A stretch of 64,000 bases of DNA from Rhodobacter flavimaris (GTDB lineage: Bacteria > Pseudomonadota > Alphaproteobacteria > Rhodobacterales > Rhodobacteraceae): positions 62,001 through 126,000 of the forward strand of contig NZ_JAJUOS010000011.1 of assembly GCF_021378075.1 (NCBI RefSeq). Reading direction: 5' to 3'. The translations under genes were made by a program, and so were the position numbers. A model generated the notes under the pieces. The model saw only the letters and a list, made by a program, of their open reading frames with translations, was not told the DNA's origin and searched no databases. Shown here piece after piece: positions 55,307 to 64,000 of this stretch. Position 1 is the first letter of the stretch; every line of letters begins with the position of its first letter.

Positions 55307-57100
55307 TCAGACCTTCACGACTTCGGCCACATAGGTGCCCGGCGCCGGTCCCAGAACGGGGTGCTTTTCATCGCCCGGCTCGCGCGCCGCGACCATCCGC
55401 CCCGAGCGCGCGGCAAGCCACTCGCCCCAGCGCGGCCACCAGCTGCCCTCGTGGTAGGTCGCCTGCCCCTTCCACTCGTTGGGGTTATGCACCGGCGCCT
55501 CTGAGGTGTAGTGGCCATACTTCTTCTTCGACGGCGGGTTCACGATCCCGGCGATGTGGCCCGACTCTGAGAGGATGAAGGTCTTGTCCGACGAGCCCAT
55601 CTGCGCCACCCCGTTGAACGAGGCGATCCAGGGCGCGATATGGTCGGTCTCGCAGGCGATGGCGCAAAGCGGCACCTTGACGCCCGAGACATGCAGCGTC
55701 TCGCCCAGGATCGAGAAGCCGTCCTTGGTGAAGGTGTCGCCCTGGCACAGGCCGCGCAGGTATTCGACCGCCATCCGGCCCGGCAGGTTCGTCGAGTCGC
55801 CATTCCAGAACAGCAGATCGAAGGCGGGCGGAGATTCGCCCATCATGTAGCTGCGGATCGCGGGCTGGTAGATCAGGTCATTCGCACGCAGGAAGCTGAA
55901 GGTGCGCGTCATGAAATGGCTCGACAAGATGCCATCGGCCATGCATTGCGCCTCGATCCCATCCACGAAGTCGTCCTGCAGATAGACGGCGAACTCGCCC
56001 TGATCCGAGAAGTCGGTAAGCGTGGTGAAGAAGGTGGCCGAGTTGATCGACTTGTCCTTGCGCTTCTCAAGCAGCGCGAGCGTCAGGCTCAGCGTCGTGC
56101 CCGCGATGCAATAACCGACGGTGTTGACCTTCTTCTCGCCGGTGATCTGCTTCACCTGCTCGATCGCGGTCAGGTAGCCTTCCTCGATATAGGTATCCAT
56201 GCCGACATCGGCATAGCTCTGATCGGGGTTCTTCCAGCTGACCACGAACAGGGTGAAGCCCTGATCGACGATCCAGCGGATCAGCGAGTTCACCGGCTTC
56301 AGGTCAAGGATGTAGAACTTGTTGATCCACGGTGGGAAGATGATCAGGGGTGTCTTGTGGACCGTCTCGGTGGTGGGCTTGTACTGGATCAGCTCCATCA
56401 TCCGGTTGCGATAGACGACCGAGCCCTCGGCGGTGCCGATGTTCTGCCCGACGGTAAAGGCGGTCTTGTCCGAGAGGGTGACGACAAACTCGCCCTGGCT
56501 GTCCTCGATATCGCGCACGAGGTTCTCAAGCCCTTTGACAAGGCTCGCCCCTTCGGTGGCGACGGCGCGTTCGAGCGCATCGGGGTTTGTCGCAAGGAAG
56601 TTCGTCGGCGACATCATGTCGATGATCTGCCGCGTGAAGTAATCGAGCCGCCTGCGATCGATCGGATCGAGTCCATCGATTCGGCTGACGGCGTCCTCCA
56701 TCGCCTGCGACGAGATCAGATACTGCTTCTTGATGAAGTTGAAATAGGGGTGGGTATCCCAAAGCGGGTTGGCAAAACGGCGGTCGGAAGGGCCCGGATC
56801 GGCAGGTGCCTTGAGGCCGCCCTGCGCCAGTGCATGGGAAGCTTCGACATAATGTTTCATCGCCTGACCCCAGTAGGAAACCTGGGCTTCCAGCATTTTT
56901 GCCGGATTATCGGACAATTCCTTTAAAAAAGCGGCGCCGGTGGTGAGATAGAAGTCCATCCCGGGCCCTTCGAGGGCAGGATTGGGCGGGCGCTTGCGCG
57001 ACAAGGCTTCGATGAGGCGTTGCGTCAAAGCCTCGATCTTGACGAGGTTCTCCTGAAATTGCTGCGATGCAGCATTTAGAGTTTCCTCTTTTGTTGCCAT
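55307..57100 (-). CDS. phaC: Class I poly(3-hydroxybutyrate) synthase PhaC
   Basis: PhaC polymerises hydroxyacyl-CoA into PHB on the granule surface. The 597-residue product has the PhaC N-terminal domain, the lipase-like box GYCIAGTTLS with the catalytic Cys near residue 330, the Asp in CETDHIAPW near 486 and the His in LSESGHIAGIVNPP near 515. The ATG at 57100 has a GGGAGGG ribosome site. It lies upstream of phaP and diverges from phaZ across 102 bp that includes a T-rich promoter-like segment. Confidence 0.96.
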   Translation of the reverse strand: MATKEETLNAASQQFQENLVKIEALTQRLIEALSRKRPPNPALEGPGMDFYLTTGAAFLKELSDNPAKMLEAQVSYWGQAMKHYVEASHALAQGGLKAPADPGPSDRRFANPLWDTHPYFNFIKKQYLISSQAMEDAVSRIDGLDPIDRRRLDYFTRQIIDMMSPTNFLATNPDALERAVATEGASLVKGLENLVRDIEDSQGEFVVTLSDKTAFTVGQNIGTAEGSVVYRNRMMELIQYKPTTETVHKTPLIIFPPWINKFYILDLKPVNSLIRWIVDQGFTLFVVSWKNPDQSYADVGMDTYIEEGYLTAIEQVKQITGEKKVNTVGYCIAGTTLSLTLALLEKRKDKSINSATFFTTLTDFSDQGEFAVYLQDDFVDGIEAQCMADGILSSHFMTRTFSFLRANDLIYQPAIRSYMMGESPPAFDLLFWNGDSTNLPGRMAVEYLRGLCQGDTFTKDGFSILGETLHVSGVKVPLCAIACETDHIAPWIASFNGVAQMGSSDKTFILSESGHIAGIVNPPSKKKYGHYTSEAPVHNPNEWKGQATYHEGSWWPRWGEWLAARSGRMVAAREPGDEKHPVLGPAPGTYVAEVVKV

Positions 57101-57202
57101 AATGCTATTCCCTCCCTATCCTTTTTGGTAACAGCATAGCGTTGCTATTACAGGAGGGTAAAGCAGCGTTTTCGGGGAGAGCCTGCGGGCCGAGGAGTGT
57201 GT

Positions 57203-58474
57203 ATGAAAGGCATGATGCGTTACGACCTGATGGAGACCATCAGGAACACCAACGAATGGATGGGTGCATCCGCCCGTGCCATGGCGTCCTACCCGGTCTG
57301 GGGCCTCGCGCCGCACCCGATGTTCAAGCTGCTCTCCGCCTGGGGCCGCGTGACCGAGCGCAGCTTCGCGCGCATGGTCATCAAGCCCGACTGGGGCATC
57401 CGTTCGATCGCCGGTGCCGATGGGCGTGACCATGTCGTCTCGGTCGAAACCCTGGTCGACAAACCATTCGGATCGCTGATCCACTTCGCGGTTCAGGGCC
57501 GCGCCCCGATGAAGCGCCGCATCATGCTGGTTGCGCCGATGTCGGGCCACTACGCGACCCTGCTGCGCTCGACGGTCGCCTCGCTGCTCCCCGATGCAGA
57601 TGTCTATGTGACCGACTGGCATAACGCGCGTGATATCCCGGTATCCGAAGGCAAGTTCGATATCGAAGACTACACGCTCTATCTTGTCGATTTCATGAAA
57701 TACCTCGGCCCCGACATCAACGTCATCGCCGTGTGTCAGCCCGCCCCTCTCACCCTTGCCGCGACCGCCTACCTGGCCGAGGAAGACCCGGCCGCGCAGC
57801 CGCGCACGCTGACCCTGATCGGCGGCCCGATCGACCCCGACGCCGCAGCAACCGAAGTGACCGACTTCGGCGCGCGCGTGACCATGGGCCAGCTTGAGCA
57901 CATGGTAATCCAGCGCGTGGGCTTCAAATACAAGGGCGCGGGCCGCATGGTCTATCCGGGCCTGATGCAGCTTGCCTCGTTCATCTCGATGAACATGGAC
58001 AAGCACACCGCCGCCTTCAAAGACAAGATCGTCGCCGAAGCCAAGGGCGAAGGCTCCGAGCACGACCACCACAACGTGTTCTACGATGAATACCTGGCCG
58101 TCATGGACATGACCGCCGAATTCTACCTCTCGACGGTCGAGCGTATCTTCAAAGGCCTCGAGATCGCGCAGAACACCTTCACCGTGAACGGCAAGCGCGT
58201 CGATATCGGCAAGATCACCGATGTTGCCGTGAAGACCGTCGAAGGCTCGAACGACGACATCTCGGCCCCCGGCCAGTGCGTCGCCGCGCTGCGCCTGTGC
58301 ACCGGCCTGCCGGAAAGCAAGAAGGCCCAGCACCTTGAGCCCGGCGCCGGTCACTACGGCATCTTCGCCGGTTCGAGCTGGCGCAACAACATCCGCCCGC
58401 TGGTGCTGGAGTTCATCGACCAGAACGCCGACAACGGCCCCAAGGGCAAGGTCACGCCGATCCGCGCGGTGTGA
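57203..58474 (+). CDS. phaZ: Intracellular polyhydroxyalkanoate depolymerase PhaZ
   Basis: PhaZ mobilises stored PHB. The 423-residue product has an N-terminal domain (RYDLMETIRNTNEWMGASAR), an alpha/beta-hydrolase core with VIAVCQPAPLTLAATAYL, where a Cys takes the lipase-box Ser position as in Ralstonia PhaZ1, and the C-terminal AGHYGIFAGSSWR with the catalytic His. The ATG at 57203 follows a GAGGAG ribosome site; a GTG two codons upstream is also possible. Confidence 0.93.
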   Translation: MKGMMRYDLMETIRNTNEWMGASARAMASYPVWGLAPHPMFKLLSAWGRVTERSFARMVIKPDWGIRSIAGADGRDHVVSVETLVDKPFGSLIHFAVQGRAPMKRRIMLVAPMSGHYATLLRSTVASLLPDADVYVTDWHNARDIPVSEGKFDIEDYTLYLVDFMKYLGPDINVIAVCQPAPLTLAATAYLAEEDPAAQPRTLTLIGGPIDPDAAATEVTDFGARVTMGQLEHMVIQRVGFKYKGAGRMVYPGLMQLASFISMNMDKHTAAFKDKIVAEAKGEGSEHDHHNVFYDEYLAVMDMTAEFYLSTVERIFKGLEIAQNTFTVNGKRVDIGKITDVAVKTVEGSNDDISAPGQCVAALRLCTGLPESKKAQHLEPGAGHYGIFAGSSWRNNIRPLVLEFIDQNADNGPKGKVTPIRAV

Positions 58475-58492
58475 TCCCGGGCCAAGGAATGC

Positions 58493-58520
58493 AAAAGGCG
58501 CCCTGCGGGGCGCCTTTTTT
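58493..58520 (+). terminator. Terminator of phaZ
   Basis: AAAAGGCGCCC pairs with GGGCGCCTTTT over 11 bp with a TGCG loop, followed by further T residues. Its last base is the end of the convergent ABC-ATPase gene. Confidence 0.88.
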
Positions 58521-59632
58521 CATGCCTTCGCGCCGAAGACGAAACATCGGTCGCGGCGGATCATCAGCCACATCGGCGTGCCGGGCTTCGGCAAGAACAC
58601 GTTGGGCACAGTGGCGCGCAGGATCGAGCCGTCGAAATCCATGCGAAACTCGACAAGGCTTTCGCGGCCCATGAAGCGCGCGCGTTCGACCACGCCACGC
58701 GCGGGCGTGCCGTCCTGCACGGTCGGGTTCGGGCCGCGCCCCGCCCTGTCAAAGTCGATCTTGAGGTGCTGCGGGCGGATCACGATGTCGATCTCGGCGC
58801 CGTCCGCGTGGCCCGGCGTCAGGAAATCGCCGAAGGGCGTCGCGGTCAGCGCGCCTTTCACCCGGCCCTTGAGCACGTTGATATCCGAAAAGAACGCCGC
58901 AGCCGCCCGGTCAACTGGCGCGTTGTAAAGGTTGTAGGGCGCGCCGCGCTGCACGATCTTGCCACCACGCATCAGCAGGATCTGGTCGGCCATGCGCATC
59001 GCCTCATGCGGCTCATGCGTGACCAGCAAAACGGCGGTGCCCTCTTCCTTCAAAAGCGCCAGCGTCTCGTCGCGGATACCGTCGCGCAGACGTTCATCGA
59101 GCCCTGAGAAGGGCTCGTCCATCAGCAATATGCGCGGGCGCGGCGCCAAGGCGCGGGCCAGCGCAACGCGCTGCTGCTCGCCCCCGGACAGGGAATGCGG
59201 GAAGTTGTCGATATGCTTGAGCAGACGCACCCGGTCGAGCAGTTCGGTCACCCGGGTGCGCTTTTCTTCCTTGCTGCCCTTGAGGCCGAAGGCCACATTA
59301 TCGGCCACCGACAGATGCGGAAACAGCGCGAAGTCCTGGAACATCAGCCCGATGGCGCGGCGCTCGGGCGGGACGCGGAAGACCGTGTCGCACACAAGGT
59401 TTCCGTCCACATAGATCCGGCCCGCGTCCTGCATATCGACGCCCGCGATGATCCGCAGCGTCGTGGATTTGCCGCAGCCCGATGGGCCAAGCAGACAGGT
59501 CACCTGCCCCGCCGGGATCGAGAAGGACACATCGTCCACCACCATCTGCCCATCGAAGCGCCGCACGAGGTTTTGCACCTCAAGCCGCGGGGCCTCGGCA
59601 ACGGGTCTGTCGATCTTGGCGGTCTGGTTCAC
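58520..59632 (-). CDS. ABC-transporter ATP-binding protein (iron/spermidine-putrescine type), orphan
   Basis: The 370-residue product has Walker A (LLGPSGCGKSTTLRIIAG), the Q-loop (MFQDFALFPHLSVADNVAFG), the signature LSGGEQQRVALARALA and Walker B (ILLMDEPFSGLD), then a C-terminal TOBE-like regulatory domain (about 250-370). This is the CUT1/FbpC/PotA class. The start is a GTG at 59632, with a weak GGAAAG upstream. No permease or binding-protein gene is adjacent, so it is an orphan subunit here. Confidence 0.85.
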   Translation of the reverse strand: MNQTAKIDRPVAEAPRLEVQNLVRRFDGQMVVDDVSFSIPAGQVTCLLGPSGCGKSTTLRIIAGVDMQDAGRIYVDGNLVCDTVFRVPPERRAIGLMFQDFALFPHLSVADNVAFGLKGSKEEKRTRVTELLDRVRLLKHIDNFPHSLSGGEQQRVALARALAPRPRILLMDEPFSGLDERLRDGIRDETLALLKEEGTAVLLVTHEPHEAMRMADQILLMRGGKIVQRGAPYNLYNAPVDRAAAAFFSDINVLKGRVKGALTATPFGDFLTPGHADGAEIDIVIRPQHLKIDFDRAGRGPNPTVQDGTPARGVVERARFMGRESLVEFRMDFDGSILRATVPNVFLPKPGTPMWLMIRRDRCFVFGAKA

Positions 59633-59710
59633 CGGGCTTTCCGATCAATTCTCTCAGGCATATGCGGGATAGCAGGGCAGGCCGGGCGGCGCAAGCGCCC
59701 GGCCCGACCG

Positions 59711-60490
59711 TCACATGGTCTGATTTGCCGCACCGCCATCGACAAGGATGTTCTGCCCCACGATGAACCCCGCGTGCTGCGAACACAGGAAGGCGCACAT
59801 CGCCCCGAACTCGGACGCGGTGCCGTAGCGGCGCGCAGGGATACCAGCCGCACGGCGCGCCCGCGCCTCGTCAAGCGAGATCCCCTCGGCGCGCACCACC
59901 GCGCCATCAAGCGCATCGGCCCGGTCGGTGGCATGGATGCCCGGCAGCATGTTGTTGATGGTCACCCCCGCATGGGCCACCTGCCGCGCGGTTCCGGCGA
60001 CAAAGCCGGTCAGCCCCGCACGGGCGGCGTTCGACAGGCCAAGCTGCGGGATCGGCGCGCGCACTGCCGCCGAGGTGATGTTGACCACCCTGCCCCAGCC
60101 GCGCGCCATCATGCCCGGCATCACCCCCTGCATCATGGCGATGGGGCTGAGCATGTTGCCGTCGAGCGCCTTGATGAAATCATCCCGCGACCAGTCGCTC
60201 CAGACACCCGGCGGCGGGCCGCCCGCGTTATTGATCAGAATATCTACTTCTCCCGCAGCGGCCAGCACCGCCGCGCGGCCCTCGGGCGCGGTGATATCGG
60301 CGGCGACGGCGATGACCGTCACGCCATAGCGCGCCTCGATCTCGTTCGCGGTTTCGGCCAGTGCCTCGGCGCCGCGTGCGTTCAGCACCAGATCAACGCC
60401 CGCTTCTGCCAGCGCCTCGGCACAGCCGCGCCCCAGCCCCTTCGAGCCCGCGCAGATGATCGCCTTCTTGCCCCTGATCCCCAGATCCAT
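59711..60490 (-). CDS. SDR-family oxidoreductase lacking the canonical Tyr/Lys pair
   Basis: The 259-residue product has a Rossmann nucleotide motif (AIICAGSKGLGRGCAEALA), the NNAGGPPPG segment and the catalytic Ser in VNITSAAV. The usual YxxxK is replaced: the aligned stretch reads LGLSNAARAGLTGF, with Leu where Tyr and Arg near where Lys are expected. A divergent branch of FabG-like SDRs with this LSNxxR pattern exists; its reaction is unclear. Starts at 60490 (AGGAGG at good distance) or 60493 are possible. Confidence 0.82.
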   Translation of the reverse strand: MDLGIRGKKAIICAGSKGLGRGCAEALAEAGVDLVLNARGAEALAETANEIEARYGVTVIAVAADITAPEGRAAVLAAAGEVDILINNAGGPPPGVWSDWSRDDFIKALDGNMLSPIAMMQGVMPGMMARGWGRVVNITSAAVRAPIPQLGLSNAARAGLTGFVAGTARQVAHAGVTINNMLPGIHATDRADALDGAVVRAEGISLDEARARRAAGIPARRYGTASEFGAMCAFLCSQHAGFIVGQNILVDGGAANQTM

Positions 60491-60630
60491 CATTTCCTCC
60501 TGCGTTTTTCCCAGACCTAGCGGAGTGGCGCGCCGTGGCAAGCGCCCATTGCCGCGATCCCCCGCAAAAGTGGGGCGCGGGCGCGCTTCCTCCCATTGCC
60601 CCAAGCCGCCGCGCGCGCTATGAGCGCGCC

Positions 60631-62226
60631 ATGAGCAACCGACCCGATCTCCCGCCCGAAATCGCCCGCCGCCGGACCTTTGCGATCATCTCGCACCCCG
60701 ACGCCGGCAAGACCACGCTGACCGAAAAGTTCCTGCTTTTCGGGGGCGCCATTCAGATGGCCGGTCAGGTGCGCGCGAAAGGCGAGGCACGGCGGACGCG
60801 CTCGGACTTCATGAAGCTGGAACAGGATCGCGGGATCTCGGTCTCGGCCTCGGCCATGAGCTTCGATTTCCGGCAGTATCGCTTCAACCTGGTGGACACG
60901 CCCGGCCACTCGGACTTCTCGGAAGATACCTACCGCACGCTGACGGCGGTGGACGCGGCGATTATGGTGATTGATGGCGCCAAGGGCGTCGAAAGCCAGA
61001 CGCGCAAGCTGTTCGAGGTGTGCCGCCTGCGCGACCTGCCGATCCTGACCTTCTGTAACAAGATGGACCGCGAAAGCCGCGACACTTTCGAGATCATCGA
61101 CGAGATCCAGGAGAACCTGGCCATCGACGTGGCACCGGCCAGCTGGCCGATCGGCATGGGGCGCGATTTCCTGGGCTGCTACGACATCCTGCACGACCGA
61201 CTGGAACTGATGGACCGCGCCGACCGCAACCGCGTGGCAGAGTCGATCAAGATCAGCGGCCTCGACGATCCCAAGCTGGCCGAACACGTCCCTGCTGAGC
61301 AGCTCGAGAAGCTGCGCGAAGAGCTGGAAATGGCGCGCGAACTGCTGCCCGCCTTCGACCGCCAGAGCTTCCTTGAGGGCCACATGACGCCGATCTGGTT
61401 CGGCTCGGCCATCAACTCATTCGGCGTCAAGGAACTGATGGACGGGATCGGCGAATACGGCCCCGAACCGCAGATCCAGAAAAGCGCCGAGCGCGGCGTG
61501 GCCCCGGAAGAGACCAAGGTCACCGGTTTCGTCTTCAAGGTGCAGGCCAACATGGACCCCAAGCACCGCGACCGCGTGGCCTTCGTGCGCCTCGCCTCGG
61601 GGCATTTCGAGCGCGGGATGAAACTGCTGCACGTCCGCTCTGGCAAGCCGATGGCGGTGTCGAACCCGGTGCTGTTCTTGGCCGCCGACCGCGAGCTGGC
61701 CGAAGAGGCCTGGGCGGGCGACATCATCGGCATTCCGAACCACGGCCAGCTACGCATCGGCGATGCGCTGACCGAGGGCGAGAAGCTTCGCTTCACCGGC
61801 ATCCCGAGCTTCGCACCCGAATTGCTGCAATCCGTGCGCGCGACCGACCCGATGAAGGGCAAGCACCTGGAAAAGGCGCTGATGCAATTCGCCGAGGAAG
61901 GCGCCGCCAAGGTCTTCAAGCCCTCGATCGGTTCGGGCTTCATCGTGGGCGTCGTCGGCGCGCTGCAATTCGACGTGTTGGCCAGCCGGATCGAGATCGA
62001 ATACGGCATCCCGGTGCGGTTCGAGCCCTCGCAGTTCACCTCGGCCCGGTGGGTGCTTGGCCCCAAGGACACGGTCGAAAAGCTGGCCAATGCCAACAAG
62101 CAGCACATCTCGACCGACCATGACGGCGACATCGTCTTCCTGACGCGCCTGCAATGGGACATCGACCGCGTGGTGCGCGACTACCCCGGCGTGACGCTGA
62201 GCGCGACGAAAGAGATGATGCTCTGA
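60631..62226 (+). CDS. prfC: Peptide chain release factor 3
   Basis: RF3 is a translational GTPase that recycles RF1/RF2 from the ribosome. The 531-residue product has the P-loop ISHPDAGKTTLTEKFLLFGG, the switch-II LVDTPGHSDFSEDTYRTL, and FCNKMDRESRD, then domains II and III (VTGFVFKVQANMDPKHRDRV, GSGFIVGVVGALQFDVL). The ATG at 60631 is chosen by family fit; there is no strong ribosome site. It diverges from the SDR gene across 140 bp. Confidence 0.95.
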   Translation: MSNRPDLPPEIARRRTFAIISHPDAGKTTLTEKFLLFGGAIQMAGQVRAKGEARRTRSDFMKLEQDRGISVSASAMSFDFRQYRFNLVDTPGHSDFSEDTYRTLTAVDAAIMVIDGAKGVESQTRKLFEVCRLRDLPILTFCNKMDRESRDTFEIIDEIQENLAIDVAPASWPIGMGRDFLGCYDILHDRLELMDRADRNRVAESIKISGLDDPKLAEHVPAEQLEKLREELEMARELLPAFDRQSFLEGHMTPIWFGSAINSFGVKELMDGIGEYGPEPQIQKSAERGVAPEETKVTGFVFKVQANMDPKHRDRVAFVRLASGHFERGMKLLHVRSGKPMAVSNPVLFLAADRELAEEAWAGDIIGIPNHGQLRIGDALTEGEKLRFTGIPSFAPELLQSVRATDPMKGKHLEKALMQFAEEGAAKVFKPSIGSGFIVGVVGALQFDVLASRIEIEYGIPVRFEPSQFTSARWVLGPKDTVEKLANANKQHISTDHDGDIVFLTRLQWDIDRVVRDYPGVTLSATKEMML

Positions 62227-62336
62227 GGCGGTCTGCCTTTGCGTAAGGGATTAACCAACAGAAGGCGAACCGGGTTACTTTTTCGTTAAAATTGGGTAGA
62301 ACCTCCTCGGCTTGATGTAACCAGCGGACCAGTGAC

Positions 62337-62960
62337 ATGCGATTTACGACCCGACGCGCCTCGCTTTTTATCCTTCTTGGTGGCCTTGCACTGGCCGCGG
62401 GGTGCAGCCGTTCGTGGGAAACCGCCTATACGCCGCTTGAGGGCGCCGCTGACAGCTACAAGCTGGCGGGCGTTTCGGTGATCGTGCCGCAGTCGCTGAC
62501 GGTCAGTGAAAGCGAGACGAGCTACGTTCCAAAGGCAGATATCGTTTGGGTCGAGGAACCTGCAGGTGATCGCAGGGCGCAGGTTGCACGGATCTTCGAG
62601 GAAGGCGTGCGCGCCGGGGCCTCGGGTCTGCGCGGCGCTACGCCCGTCACCATCGAGGTGACCGTGCAGAAGTTCCACGCGCTGAACATGAAGTCGCGCT
62701 ACAACGCCCCGCAGGGCACCGGCGTCTATGACATCACCTTCACCGCGCGCATTCTGGATACGGCAAGTGGCGCCGAACTGGTGCCCACGCAGCAGATCCT
62801 CGCCAATGCCCCCGCCCGCACCGGCGATGCCGCTCTGGCCGAGGAAGCCGCGGGTATCACTCAACGCTCGACCAATGTCGCGCAGATCGCGGCCACCATC
62901 GCGGGCTGGCTGCGCGTCGGGCCCGACAACCGCACGACCTTCCGGCGTCTTGGCGGCTGA
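62337..62960 (+). CDS. Lipoprotein of unknown function
   Basis: The 207-residue product has a basic N-terminus, a hydrophobic segment and a lipobox LALAAGC with Cys at residue 23, so it is a likely lipoprotein. The mature part begins SRSWETAYTPLEGAADSYKL and includes a beta-rich stretch (TIEVTVQKFHALNMKSRY). The family is not recognised beyond a general similarity to Rhodobacterales hypothetical lipoproteins. The upstream 110 bp is AT-rich with TTAACC and TTAA words, but no full CtrA box. Confidence 0.78.
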   Translation: MRFTTRRASLFILLGGLALAAGCSRSWETAYTPLEGAADSYKLAGVSVIVPQSLTVSESETSYVPKADIVWVEEPAGDRRAQVARIFEEGVRAGASGLRGATPVTIEVTVQKFHALNMKSRYNAPQGTGVYDITFTARILDTASGAELVPTQQILANAPARTGDAALAEEAAGITQRSTNVAQIAATIAGWLRVGPDNRTTFRRLGG

Positions 62961-62973
62961 CGCCGCCGCTGCC

Positions 62974-64000
62974 TCAGGCCTCGGGGGCCACCAGCCGGTG
63001 GTATTCCTGAATGGCGAAGCGGTCGGTCATACCCGCCACGTAATCCAGCACCACGCGGGCAAGCTCGGTCTTGCCCTCGTTCCCTTTCGCCTTGGCCGTC
63101 GCGACATCGGTCTGCCAATCCTGCGGCAGCAGATCGGGCTGCTCAAGGAACAGCGGGAACAGCGCATTGACCATCTTGGTCACCCGCTGACGCTCGACCA
63201 CCACCGAGGGCGCGCGATACATGCGCTGGAACAGGAACAGCTTGATCGCCTTGAGGTTCTGATAGACCGGCTTCGAGAAGCGGATGATGGGCCCCTCCAT
63301 CGCGCGGATATCATCGACCGTCTGCGGGCAGAGGCTCGTCAGCCGGTTCTGCGCCACGGCAATCACATCCTCGACCATCACGCCGAAGACGCGGCGCAGC
63401 GCCTCGTGCCGTCTGCGCATCGGGTCGATGCCGGGATGCATCCGGTCCACCTGCTCGAAGCAATCGCCGATGATCGGCAGTTCGCACAGGTCATCCTCGG
63501 TGAACAGCCCCGCGCGCAGACCGTCATGCAGGTCATGATGGTTATAGGCGCAATCGTCAGCCACAGCGGCCACCTGCGCCTCGGCCGAGGCATTGGTGCC
63601 TAGTTCCAGATCCCACAGCGCATTGACCTCGGCCAGCGCGTAGTTCCATGGCGCCTCGACTGGGCCGTTATGCTTGGCGATGCCTTCCAGCGTCTCCCAA
63701 GTCAGGTTCAGCCCGTCGAAGCCCGCGTAATGCCGTTCCAGCTTGGTGACGATGCGCAGCGCCTGCGCGTTATGATCGAACCCGCCATAGGGCTCCATCA
63801 GCAGGGCCAGCGCGTCTTCTCCGGTATGGCCGAAGGGCGGATGGCCCAGGTCATGCGCCAGCGCCACAGCCTCGGCCAGGTCGGTATTCAGCCCAAGCGC
63901 CGAAGCGATGGTGCGCGCGACCTGCGCCACCTCGATCGTATGGGTCAGGCGGGTGCGGTAGTAATCGCCCTCGTGCTCGACGAAAACCTGCGTCTTGTGC
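62974..64000 (-). CDS. dgt: Deoxyguanosinetriphosphate triphosphohydrolase-like protein, 5' end outside the window
   Basis: This HD-domain enzyme hydrolyses dNTPs to deoxynucleosides and triphosphate. In the visible part the HD motifs are seen: HKTQVF and YRTRLTHTIEVAQVART at the N-side, and ALAHDLGHPPFGHTGEDAL; ADDCAYNHHDLHDGLR follows. The frame is open to base 64000, so the N-terminus lies beyond the edge. The stop is 14 bp from that of the lipoprotein gene (convergent). Confidence 0.9.
   Translation of the reverse strand, partial: HKTQVFVEHEGDYYRTRLTHTIEVAQVARTIASALGLNTDLAEAVALAHDLGHPPFGHTGEDALALLMEPYGGFDHNAQALRIVTKLERHYAGFDGLNLTWETLEGIAKHNGPVEAPWNYALAEVNALWDLELGTNASAEAQVAAVADDCAYNHHDLHDGLRAGLFTEDDLCELPIIGDCFEQVDRMHPGIDPMRRRHEALRRVFGVMVEDVIAVAQNRLTSLCPQTVDDIRAMEGPIIRFSKPVYQNLKAIKLFLFQRMYRAPSVVVERQRVTKMVNALFPLFLEQPDLLPQDWQTDVATAKAKGNEGKTELARVVLDYVAGMTDRFAIQEYHRLVAPEA

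Noticed and set aside
62245-62300. TTAACC upstream of the lipoprotein gene as a CtrA site.
   Set aside because: Single half-site without a properly spaced partner.

Overview
The window is GC-rich, gene-dense chromosomal DNA from an alphaproteobacterium of the order Rhodobacterales (Rhodobacter/Paracoccus-like). The evidence is the gene content and order: a complete mraZ-to-ftsZ division and cell-wall cluster with a DUF2484 gene beside murB; hflK-hflC-DUF2065-Do protease; a ferredoxin very like Rhodobacter capsulatus FdVI; purA-secG-pyrG; a phaZ/phaC-phaP-phaR polyhydroxybutyrate locus; and a DUF1127 gene followed by an array of CCUCCUCCC-loop small RNAs, an arrangement known from Rhodobacter sphaeroides. 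I saw no tRNA, rRNA, CRISPR array, insertion sequence or prophage.

Region 1 (1-20.7 kb) is the dcw cluster, almost all on the minus strand and tightly overlapped: mraZ, rsmH, ftsL, ftsI, murE, murF, mraY, murD, ftsW, murG, murC, an APC permease, DUF2484, murB, ddl, ftsQ, ftsA and the start of ftsZ. Two metabolic genes sit inside it: an L-lactate dehydrogenase on the opposite strand between murD and ftsW, and an amino-acid permease coupled to murC. The mraZ control region (20.06-20.69 kb) holds a sigma70-like promoter, 10-bp-phased GGGA repeats that look like MraZ boxes, a strong leader hairpin with a T-tract, an 11-bp inverted repeat and several GANTC (CcrM) sites. The ftsZ promoter candidate carries a GANTC site in its spacer.

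Region 2 (20.7-22.74 kb) has mrp (minus), then a divergent transcription unit made of a 67-residue DUF1127 protein and ten stem-loops. The loops are nearly invariant (CCTCCTCCC core) while the stems differ completely but stay paired. They fall into five weak/strong pairs, most units being separated by a GAA(A)TAC motif, and the last hairpin is a Rho-independent terminator. This is an expanded CcsR-like ('cuckoo') small-RNA array and the most notable feature of the window.

Region 3 (22.7-36.9 kb) holds housekeeping genes: rlmJ, uvrD (with an unusual low-GC insertion), folE2, metZ, yciB, a DMT transporter, ftsY, a YhhN-family gene, an alkane-monooxygenase-like gene, a small secreted protein, xseA and purD. 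A GC-rich intergenic element occurs near 12.2, 26.3 and 36.8 kb, the last site being two converging copies.

Region 4 (36.9-53.9 kb) contains sdaA, rpiA, gor, hflKC-DUF2065-degP, fdxE, purU, a DMT transporter overlapping thiN tail to tail, a 664-residue protein of unknown function, DUF2842, purA, secG and pyrG, many with clear hairpin terminators.

Region 5 (54-64 kb) is the PHB locus with a readable PhaR operator/promoter arrangement, followed by an orphan ABC ATPase, an SDR lacking the usual Tyr/Lys pair, prfC, a lipoprotein and the 5'-truncated dgt. Function assignments rest on protein motifs and recalled family knowledge; no database search was run.
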